A stretch of 64,000 nt of DNA, from the NCBI RefSeq assembly GCF_001422405.1, contig NZ_LMMV01000001.1:683275-747274 (forward strand). The letters are read 5' to 3'. The translations under genes were made by a program, and so were the position numbers. This DNA is from Pseudorhodoferax sp. Leaf267. Lineage in GTDB: Bacteria > Pseudomonadota > Gammaproteobacteria > Burkholderiales > Burkholderiaceae_C. Shown in pieces: positions 31,505-37,110 of the stretch. The notes beneath the pieces were generated by a model. The model had not been told where the DNA came from, did not search any database, and was given only the letters and a program-made list of their open reading frames with translations. Every line of letters starts with the position of its first letter. Positions within the stretch are counted from its first letter, which is position 1.

Positions 31505-32113
31505 ATGACAAAGAAGCCCTGCAAAGTCGCCATCTATGCCCGCGTGAGCACCACGGACCAGACCTGCGAGAACCAGCTACGGGACCTCAGGGCCGCCGCA
31601 GACCGCCAGGGGTGGACAGTGGTTCAGGAGTTCATCGAGGCGCCTATCAGCGGCTCGAAGGCCCGTGACCAGCGCCCACAGCTTGATGCCATGCTCAAGG
31701 CCGTGTCAGCCCGAAAGGTGGACATGGTCATGGCGTGGTCCGTAGACCGCCTGGGGCGCTCCATGCTGGACCTGATGAACACCCTGCAGGCTGTCCGGGA
31801 GAAGGGCGCAGGGATGTACCTCCACCAGAACAACCTAGACACCACCACCAAGGATGGCCGGGCCATGTTCGGGATGCTCGGCATCTTTGCGGAGTACGAG
31901 CGGGAGATGATCCAGGAACGGGTACGGGCAGGCATGGCCAGGGCGAAGGCAAACCCCACGCCTGGCAAACAGGCCATCGGGCGGCCCAAGGTCCAGCAGG
32001 GCATCGAGGACAGCATCAAGGAACTGAGGTCCCAAGGTATGGGCATCCTCAAGGTAGCCAGGACACTGGGGTGTGGTGTCTCCACCGTCCAGCGTGTGAT
32101 GGCTGCTGTCTGA
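31505..32113 (+). CDS. Serine recombinase (resolvase/invertase family)
   Basis: 202-residue small serine recombinase. The N-terminal catalytic domain has YARVSTTDQ with nucleophile Ser15, the arginine-bearing SVDRLGRSM segment and the E-helix region (FAEYEREMIQERVRAGMARAKA). The C-terminal helix-turn-helix (GMGILKVARTLGCGVSTVQRVM) binds DNA. It may resolve multimers of the excised element or invert a segment. Because a separate tyrosine integrase exists, it is probably not the integrase. There is no clear SD; a -10-like TATAGT sits 6 bp before the ATG. Confidence 0.92.
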   Translation: MTKKPCKVAIYARVSTTDQTCENQLRDLRAAADRQGWTVVQEFIEAPISGSKARDQRPQLDAMLKAVSARKVDMVMAWSVDRLGRSMLDLMNTLQAVREKGAGMYLHQNNLDTTTKDGRAMFGMLGIFAEYEREMIQERVRAGMARAKANPTPGKQAIGRPKVQQGIEDSIKELRSQGMGILKVARTLGCGVSTVQRVMAAV

Positions 32114-32622
32114 GCTAGGGTCTACCTGTCTGGCAAGGGCCGGGGTATGGTGCCTCCACAGCCCCCGTAAAGGGCCTCATTGCCAGCATTCACGCTGCGA
32201 TGCGGGTGCATCCTGGTGCCTCATCAGGCAGGCGCTGGGACGAGGTGGGTAGCCTTGGGAGAGTGAGGGCTGGCAGCCGACTGGCCTTGGGGAACTGAGG
32301 GGGCCATGGGGGAATCTGGGCCGTTGGGCTTATCAGATACCCCCTCGGAAAAGTTCGCCGGAAATCGCCGTCTTCCACCCGGTGGAAGATGCTCGGCCTA
32401 ATAGTCCGACAACCGCTCCGAGTGCGCCAGGCCCCCTCGGTCACCTTCACGCCGCCTAAACACCCACCTTTGCCCCAGGGTCCCCCCTCATCCTGATGAG
32501 GACACCTAGAGGCTTCCTCAGGCTACCTAAGGACGGCATCAGGCTGGCTGCATCATGGCTGGGGGTATGAACACAGAGGCATAGCCCACCTTGTCTAGGC
32601 TGCACCTGCGGGCTGTCCTCGC
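32114..32622. other. Gene-poor stretch with two palindromes
   Basis: About 510 bp with no supportable gene. It contains CTTCCACC-C-GGTGGAAG (32372-32388, 8-1-8) and CCTCATC-CT-GATGAGG (32486-32501, 7-2-7), plus two copies of CCCCCTCGG near 32340 and 32430. These could be regulatory or replication/packaging sites. Confidence 0.5.
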
Positions 32623-32799
32623 TCACTCATGAGACACAGGCCTCAGCCACTCAGAGGCCGCCTCAGCAGGCCCCAGCTCCCTCAGCCGCTCATCGGCCCA
32701 AAGCTCCCCCGCGACCTCCTCAAGCTGCTCAGGGTCCACCGTGCGCCACTGGCGCTGCAGGCGGTGGGCACATGCTGCAATCCAGAGTTCGCGGTCCAT
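32623..32799 (-). CDS. Small hypothetical protein
   Basis: 58 residues from ATG 32799 (or 70 from TTG 32835); neither has a clear SD. The sequence is amphipathic and Glu/Leu/Trp rich (WRTVDPEQLEEVAGELWADERL), ends with ASEWLRPV, and reads like a folded helical protein rather than a shadow frame. No family recognised. Palindromes at 32888-32935 lie upstream and could control it. Confidence 0.45.
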   Translation of the reverse strand: MDRELWIAACAHRLQRQWRTVDPEQLEEVAGELWADERLRELGPAEAASEWLRPVSHE

Positions 32800-33139
32800 G
32801 GCATGTACTGTACGCTCATCCAGTGGTGATGCCAAGGGCTGCTGAGGCGGCGAAGGGGGGCCCGTGCCCTCGGGGAGGCCGTGCTAGTGAACAGCCGCTG
32901 TTCAGGGGGTGGTTTTAGTGTCACATCGTGTGACAGAACCTGCCAGGTTGCGCCAGCCAGGCCTTGCGGTCGAACTACCAGCCGGGTAAGACCCAAGCCG
33001 CTGGCGCAAGCACATTAATCAGTGACGGCCATCATCAAAGTGGGGGATAGAGCCTCAACTTTCGGCCCTTTGGCGGGATGGCTCATCGTGACCAAGCGTG
33101 GCAGTATGGTGGCCCCACATCTTCTTAGAAGGATTCGCA
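32800..33139. other. Non-coding stretch with a cluster of perfect inverted repeats
   Basis: No supported gene. Three perfect inverted repeats lie within 122 bp: TGAACAG-CCG-CTGTTCA (32888-32904), TGTCACA-TCG-TGTGACA (32919-32935) and TTGCGCCAGC ... GCTGGCGCAA (32948-32957 with 33000-33009, 42-nt loop holding GGGT-AAG-ACCC). The first two are both 7-3-7 with centres 31 bp apart, about three helical turns. Candidate operator pair, origin or packaging site. Confidence 0.6.
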
Positions 33140-33475
33140 ATGACTCCCGCAGGCCGTCTCGTCGTCTCCATGCTTGTTGCCTTCAGCCCATCTGCATTCG
33201 CATGTGAAGGAACTGTAGAACTTGCTGGAGGTCCGGTAGGTTGTCGAAGTTATGAGGGAGCAACTAGAACAATCAACTTCCCTAGAAGCGAATGTAGTTT
33301 TCAGCGCATGCCAACAGTGAATATCTCAACCGCTACAGGCTCAGCAAACGATAGCCTTGAGGTGAACGTCCTAAGCAGGACACGCACAAGCTTCACAGTA
33401 AAGATCACCACCGCTGGCAGGAACAGAAACGAAGTCTGCGCACCCACAAGCTTTAGCTGGTCCGCCTCGGAATAA
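33140..33475 (+). CDS. Secreted small protein, H-type-lectin-like
   Basis: 111 residues from ATG 33140, which has a good SD (AGAAGGA). The signal peptide MTPAGRLVVSMLVAFSPSAFA is followed by Cys; the site is not a perfect lipobox. The mature part is beta-rich: FPRSECSFQRMPTVNIS, LEVNVLSRTRTSFTVKI, ending SFSWSAS. Spacing of the PxVxxS, SFTVKI and WSA elements resembles the H-type lectin (discoidin-like) domain. Its codon use is less GC-rich than the host genes, suggesting recent acquisition. Probably a cargo gene modifying the host surface; function not established. Confidence 0.55.
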   Translation: MTPAGRLVVSMLVAFSPSAFACEGTVELAGGPVGCRSYEGATRTINFPRSECSFQRMPTVNISTATGSANDSLEVNVLSRTRTSFTVKITTAGRNRNEVCAPTSFSWSASE

Positions 33476-33856
33476 GTTCGTACCTGTGGGCCGTCGGCGA
33501 CGGCTCCAGAACCCTTCAGGCCGCCTCAAGCTCCACAGGGGTTGCCACTCCCTGCCCGCGAGCCTGAAGGCCGCCAGGAATCCCTCCAGGGCTTCCAGGG
33601 GCTGTGCATAGCCTCACGCCCCCTGCAGGACCTCCTGGCGCCCCCAGGCCGCCCAGTGCCCGCTATGGGACCCGCAGGCGTCTGCGGCCTTCGCCTTGTT
33701 TGCCCGACGACGAATCTTGGCTAGCAGAGCCTTGCGCCGCACACGAGGCGTCAAGCTGCTGATCGTTCGATAAAAGCCCGTTGCGACTCGCAAATCGAGC
33801 GATCAGCTTCATTTTCGATGTTAGTGTTGCAGTGTTCACAACTTTCAGGGATGAAA
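33476..33856. other. GC-rich non-coding or decayed stretch with a dispersed repeat
   Basis: About 380 bp with no supported gene. It holds the repeat TCAGGCCGCCTCAAGCTC (33516-33533), which recurs with one mismatch at 34107-34124, and several CAGG/CCTGG-rich inverted segments. Composition flips between very GC-rich (33480-33700) and AT-richer (after 33760). Confidence 0.5.
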
Positions 33857-34042
33857 ATGAAGCGTTTCAAAATCTCGGACTTTGCTTTTCTTGTCATTTT
33901 TGTGGTCAGCGGTTTGTCGCTGACTTTGAAGCTTGAGCAGAATCTGCCAACATCATGGACAATGGTTGAAGCCATCGCGCCCGGCGTATTTCTTTTTTCA
34001 GCGAACCTTTGGCGCGTGCTGGAAAGATTCTCGCCACACTGA
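33857..34042 (+). CDS. Small predicted membrane protein
   Basis: 61 residues from ATG 33857, which has CAGGG 6 nt upstream. It has a basic N-terminus (MKRFKISD), one clear TM segment (FAFLVIFVVSGLSLTL) and a second weaker hydrophobic stretch (APGVFLFSANLW). AT-richer codon use than surrounding sequence. No family recognised; the small size makes the call uncertain. Confidence 0.4.
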   Translation: MKRFKISDFAFLVIFVVSGLSLTLKLEQNLPTSWTMVEAIAPGVFLFSANLWRVLERFSPH

Positions 34043-34106
34043 CCTTTACCGGCTGATTGGACCTGGCGCCGACCAAGCAGATTACTGCGGAAGCCTTGAT
34101 AGCCCC

Positions 34107-34124
34107 TCAGGCCGCCTGAAGCTC
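34107..34124. repeat. 18-bp dispersed repeat (17/18 match to 33516-33533)
   Basis: TCAGGCCGCCTGAAGCTC here and TCAGGCCGCCTCAAGCTC at 33516-33533. The copies are 591 bp apart in direct orientation within the small-cargo region, so recombination between them could delete 33857-34042 and neighbours. Confidence 0.7.
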
Positions 34125-34319
34125 TCCCGGATGACTTATTAGTTCCTCCGGGTCTTCGCATTCCCGAGCTACCGCCAATAATTCCTCGGCGGTGGGGAAA
34201 TAGATGTCCTCGGCAGTTTCCAGGATTGGCATCCATTCAGGATAGTAGGTCCTGCGGTAAGCCTCGGTCATCTTGAAGTTCGTCGGGCCTTCGGGAGTCA
34301 TCACTGCAAAAATAATCAC
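34107..34319 (-). CDS. Small hypothetical protein
   Basis: 70 residues from GTG 34319, with AGGA about 11 nt upstream; ATG at 34301 is an alternative start. It is acidic (ETAEDIYFPTAEELLAVARECEDPEEL) and has no membrane segment or known motif. Its last codons and stop lie inside an 18-bp repeat shared with 33516-33533, so the C-terminus may have been reshaped by recombination. Confidence 0.4.
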   Translation of the reverse strand: MIIFAVMTPEGPTNFKMTEAYRRTYYPEWMPILETAEDIYFPTAEELLAVARECEDPEELISHPGELQAA

Positions 34320-34410
34320 GGGTTCTATTCCTGTTAGATGCCGTGCACTGTGCAGCGGCGCCGCTAATGTGCCTCAGAAAACACACGGCGAAACAGGCGT
34401 AACGATATAT

Positions 34411-34483
34411 TTGAACCCCAATAGACTTCTGTGATACAGTCCCAAATTGTCGCTCCAGACATAATAGTCTCATTACTGAGACT
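34411..34483. promoter_or_regulatory. Putative promoter and operator-like dyad before the 75-residue membrane protein
   Basis: TTGAAC (34411-34416) and TACAGT (34435-34440) are spaced 18 bp, a plausible weak sigma-70 promoter reading rightward. A perfect 7-4-7 dyad AGTCTCA-TTAC-TGAGACT (34466-34483) lies just downstream, where a repressor could act. No repressor gene is recognisable in the element. Confidence 0.4.
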
Positions 34484-34543
34484 GTCCCACTAGGCGGACC
34501 GTTTACTAGCCGTTACACTGCCCTCCAGTTGCATGGGGGAAGC

Positions 34544-34771
34544 ATGGAATTTGTTGGAAGCTCTCTGCGTGTCTGCGGACTGCTGTGCGTCAGCTTCGGG
34601 CTGCTGCGCATCGTGGCCGGGGCTGTTGACCCGCTCACCCAGGGCGCATGGGCGCTAGGGCTGCTCATGGCGGCCATGGGGGCTGGTGCCCTCATGCTGG
34701 GTACAGCACTCATCAGGAAGGCCGCTGCGACGACCGAAAGGGCACCGGTGCCCGCCGCACTGGCTGACTAG
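34544..34771 (+). CDS. Small two-helix membrane protein
   Basis: 75 residues from ATG 34544, preceded by GGGGGAAGC. Two TM helices (VCGLLCVSFGLLRIVAGAV; GLLMAAMGAGALMLGTALI) with a basic, Ala/Pro-rich C-terminus (RKAAATTERAPVPAALAD). The layout is holin-like (two TM helices, charged tail), but no lysis cassette is adjacent, so a different small membrane role is equally likely. Confidence 0.5.
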   Translation: MEFVGSSLRVCGLLCVSFGLLRIVAGAVDPLTQGAWALGLLMAAMGAGALMLGTALIRKAAATTERAPVPAALAD

Positions 34772-34772
34772 C

Positions 34773-35120
34773 TCAGGTACTTCGCATCGGCCGGGGAGAG
34801 GCCGGGGAGAGGCCGGGGGCCTCATCCGGCTGGCCTGTGGTGGCATCGAAGGGGTCCGGGGTGGCTGCAGCTTCCTGCTCGTTGAACCAGCGGCGGATGC
34901 TGCACGGGTAGGAGAGGACGCCAGGAATTTCCTGTCCAACGGGAAAATCTTGGACAAGCCACAGTGCGTCCGGGACTTCGTTCTTGGTGCAGATGCCTGG
35001 GAAAGCCGCAGCCACCCACTCGGAGAACTTCTGGTAGCTCGGGCGGCCCCGGCTGTCGGTCTTGACCACGGGGCGGTTCGTGTCCACCTTGCCGTGCATA
35101 AGGGCCACGCCTACTTCCAA
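34773..35120 (-). CDS. Small phage-type protein downstream of the integrase
   Basis: 115 residues from TTG 35120; GTG 35108 (GGAAG nearby) or ATG 35099 are alternatives. The sequence KFSEWVAAAFPGICTK...SIRRWFNEQEAA looks folded and real. No family recognised. It is in the same frame as the integrase, and the frame stays open back to the integrase stop codon, so it may have arisen as, or be expressed as, a read-through extension. The 3' end contains an 11-bp tandem GGCCGGGGAGA repeat (34789-34819). Confidence 0.55.
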   Translation of the reverse strand: MEVGVALMHGKVDTNRPVVKTDSRGRPSYQKFSEWVAAAFPGICTKNEVPDALWLVQDFPVGQEIPGVLSYPCSIRRWFNEQEAAATPDPFDATTGQPDEAPGLSPASPRPMRST

Positions 35121-35177
35121 CCAGAGAACCCGTTGTTCCTCTGCGGTTGCCTTGATGCGGCCCCAGGAGCGTTGGCC

Positions 35178-36848
35178 CTATTTCGGAGCTCGGTAGACCC
35201 TGGGCAGCTCCGGGAACCTCAATGCCTCCACAGCTTTCCTGAGGGTCTCGGGCTTGTGATGGGTGTAAACCCTGGCCCCCGTGCTGCCCTTGGCCTCATG
35301 GCCGCAAATGCGGTCTATGACCGTCTCGGATACGCCAGCCTCCACCATCTCACTGCGCACCGTGTGCCGGAACGAGTGGAAGTCATGGACGAGGCCCAGC
35401 TCGTTCCGGTACGCACCGAACCAATCCGAGAAGTAGCCGCCTGGCTTGTTCTTGCGCAGGGGCAGGGCGGGCCACAACCGGCCCCCAGGGGGCACAGACG
35501 CCACGTAGTCCAGGAAGCCAAGGCGCACCAGCTCACTGTGGATTGGGACCGTGCGAACCCCGGCAGCAGTCTTGATCTGTTGGCCGTCCCCCTCATCGGT
35601 CAGGGACATCATCGGCACTGGGCCAGCCGGATCGATATCCGCCACCGTGAGCTGGGCCAGCTCGCTCACCCGTGCGCCACTGTGGAGAGCGAGGAGGGGA
35701 ATCCAGTACGCGGCATCCTTGCCAGCTCGCCACGCTGTCGGCAGCGAGTAGGACGTGAACAGGTCATCGGCAAACAACTTGGCCAATTGCTCCTGTGACC
35801 ACGGTTTGCGCCTGGTGGTGGTCGCGGCTTCGATCTTCAGGCCGACCCAGGGATTCCTAGGGATGACCTCAAGGTCCTGATACGCGTACTTCAACAGTGA
35901 CTTCACCCAGGTCAGCCTGTCGCGCGCAGTCTTGCTGGCCGTGCCCTTGGCCATGAGGTGAGCCCGGAATGCATCACCCTCATGTCGAGCCAGCTTGGCT
36001 AGGTCTGGGTTACCGGTGAACTCCTCGAACAGCACGAGGGCCCGCTCGCAGGCCTTCACGGCATCCTCGGAAACCTTCTTGCTGGCCTTCCAGCGGGTGA
36101 AAACTTCCCGGAGCTTCATCGGCTTCGCTGGGGCGGCCTGAGCGTCCCTGTGGGGCTCTGGGGGCGTCAGGACCACTGCACCAGCATCGCGGCGCACCAC
36201 GGCCTCAACAGCCTGCCGGTAGTGCTGCAGGGCCAGCATCAGCGCTTCGCGTGCCCCGGGTGTTGCTACGTCGAAGGCAAGGCCCAGCTTCCTCGCTTCT
36301 GCTTCCACAAGAGGAAGGACCCCGGCCCTGTAGCGGGTGATGAGGGATGCAGCAGCGTCGGCATCCCTGTACAGGTTCAGCTCTGCCAGCGTTGCAGCCT
36401 CCTTGCGGCTTAGGCCTTCAAGGGCAGAGCGGGGAGCGTGTGGCTTGGGGGCGCCCCCGGACAGCGTGAGGACTTGCAGCGGGCCAGCGGTGGCCGCCTG
36501 CAGCTCCCGAAGGATGTTCGGGGCCTCGGGGTCGTCGCGTAGCCAGTCGTCCTGCCTGAGCACGGTAGCACCCACGCGCTGTGCCAGTTCAAGTGCCAGT
36601 TCGGGGGTGATGACTTCCAGGCGTTGCGGGTTCAGTTCCAGCCGCTTGGCCTCGAACTGTTGGAACAGCTCGGCGCGCCTCACGGAAGCCTTGAGGTTGG
36701 CCTCTCGCACGTTGCTGGTGCCTAGGGATTCGATGATGCGAGAGCGACCTAATGCGGCCCTGAGGTCCATGGGGACCACCACGCGCAACTGGTAGACGCC
36801 AGCCCGCAAATGCAGGCCAGGAAACTTAGCCATTGGATCAACTTTCAT
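35178..36848 (-). CDS. int: Tyrosine integrase of the element
   Basis: Site-specific recombinase, 556 residues from ATG 36848 (or 551 from ATG 36833). It has an N-terminal DUF6538-like domain (FPGLHLRAGVYQLRVVVP), a SAM-like core-binding domain and a catalytic domain. The catalytic residues are visible: Arg in LHSGARVSELAQL, HxxR in HSFRHTVRSEM, the later His in ICGHEAKG and the nucleophile Tyr in ARVYTHH. A longer in-frame extension to 37058 would cross ffs and is rejected. It lies beside the ffs-proximal attachment site, as expected for an integrase that targets the 3' end of this RNA gene. Confidence 0.94.
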   Translation of the reverse strand: MKVDPMAKFPGLHLRAGVYQLRVVVPMDLRAALGRSRIIESLGTSNVREANLKASVRRAELFQQFEAKRLELNPQRLEVITPELALELAQRVGATVLRQDDWLRDDPEAPNILRELQAATAGPLQVLTLSGGAPKPHAPRSALEGLSRKEAATLAELNLYRDADAAASLITRYRAGVLPLVEAEARKLGLAFDVATPGAREALMLALQHYRQAVEAVVRRDAGAVVLTPPEPHRDAQAAPAKPMKLREVFTRWKASKKVSEDAVKACERALVLFEEFTGNPDLAKLARHEGDAFRAHLMAKGTASKTARDRLTWVKSLLKYAYQDLEVIPRNPWVGLKIEAATTTRRKPWSQEQLAKLFADDLFTSYSLPTAWRAGKDAAYWIPLLALHSGARVSELAQLTVADIDPAGPVPMMSLTDEGDGQQIKTAAGVRTVPIHSELVRLGFLDYVASVPPGGRLWPALPLRKNKPGGYFSDWFGAYRNELGLVHDFHSFRHTVRSEMVEAGVSETVIDRICGHEAKGSTGARVYTHHKPETLRKAVEALRFPELPRVYRAPK

Positions 36849-36952
36849 GCTCGTTGTTCGAGAGAAAGTGACACGCTGGTGTGCAACGTCCGGCAGCTCT
36901 AAGTCTTTGATTTCGCTTAAGTTGTTGAGAACAAAAGGAAATGTTGTAAAAA

Positions 36953-36969
36953 GGTGACGAGCCTTGACC
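36953..36969 (+). repeat. attR: 17-bp direct repeat at the ffs 3' end
   Basis: GGTGACGAGCCTTGACC, identical to attL at 22182-22198. On the minus strand it reads as the 3' arm of the 4.5S RNA terminal stem. On the element side, the ffs minus-strand transcript runs on from this arm into TTTTTAC. Confidence 0.88.
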
Positions 36970-37050
36970 CCGGCACTGGCTCCACAGTTAGGGCTGCTTG
37001 GTTCCCCACCTGACCCGGTTGGCCGCTTCACCATGCGGGAAGGCCCGTCG
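36955..37050 (-). ncRNA. ffs: 4.5S signal recognition particle RNA
   Basis: Small SRP RNA that binds Ffh for co-translational targeting of membrane proteins. On the minus strand the conserved core GGTCAGGTGGGGAACCAAGC followed by AGCC shows the GGAA tetraloop on a TGG/CCA stem and the asymmetric-loop AGCAG. The ends pair: GACGGGCCTT with AAGGCTCGTC forms a 10-bp stem with one G-U. Length is about 96 nt. It is divergent from dnaX, a common neighbour in this group. A -10-like TACAAT (37057-37062) lies 7 bp upstream. Its 3' arm is the insertion site of the mobile element and remains intact. Confidence 0.9.
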
Positions 37051-37056
37051 GGGCGC

Positions 37057-37062
37057 ATTGTA
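37057..37062 (-). promoter_or_regulatory. -10 element of the ffs promoter
   Basis: On the minus strand TACAAT ends 6-7 bp before the predicted 5' end of the SRP RNA (about 37050). No convincing -35 box is seen, so this is a partial promoter call. Confidence 0.45.
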
Positions 37063-37110
37063 GCCGCGGCGCCGGATGGCCCCGCCGGACCGGCTTCGTA
37101 GAATGCGCCG

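Larger units (their letters stand above)
22182..36969. mobile_element. 14.8-kb phage-satellite-like or reduced-prophage element integrated in ffs
   Basis: Bounded by perfect 17-bp direct repeats, with a tyrosine integrase next to the ffs-proximal end, a typical integrative-element layout. Visible cargo: serine recombinase, small-terminase-like protein, SF2 helicase-like ATPase, zinc-motif protein, ejection-like protein with a lysozyme domain, several unknown small proteins, a secreted protein and membrane proteins. No portal, major capsid, tail, large terminase or repressor is recognisable, so it cannot be an autonomous tailed phage as it stands. Most genes from 22290 to 31278 run leftward. 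Base composition is visibly less GC-rich than the flanking host genes, especially at 33.1-34.5 kb. Confidence 0.85.

Noticed and set aside
32190-32450. 86-codon minus-strand open frame
   Set aside because: Pro/Arg-rich with no start signal or domain; it spans the palindrome at 32372-32388. Treated as non-coding.
32948-33009. tRNA-like structure from the 10-bp inverted repeat
   Set aside because: The ends pair like an acceptor stem, but there is no T-arm before the 3' end and no anticodon arm. It is kept only as an inverted repeat.
33751-34236. 161-codon minus-strand open frame
   Set aside because: No SD, and its residue composition looks like random sequence. It overlaps better candidates on the plus strand (33857-34042) and the minus strand (34107-34319).
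36849-37058. In-frame N-terminal extension of the integrase to 37058
   Set aside because: It would run through the ffs RNA gene and its promoter, and the added residues do not look like protein. ATG 36848 or 36833 just before FPGLHLRAGVYQLRVVVP is the sensible start.
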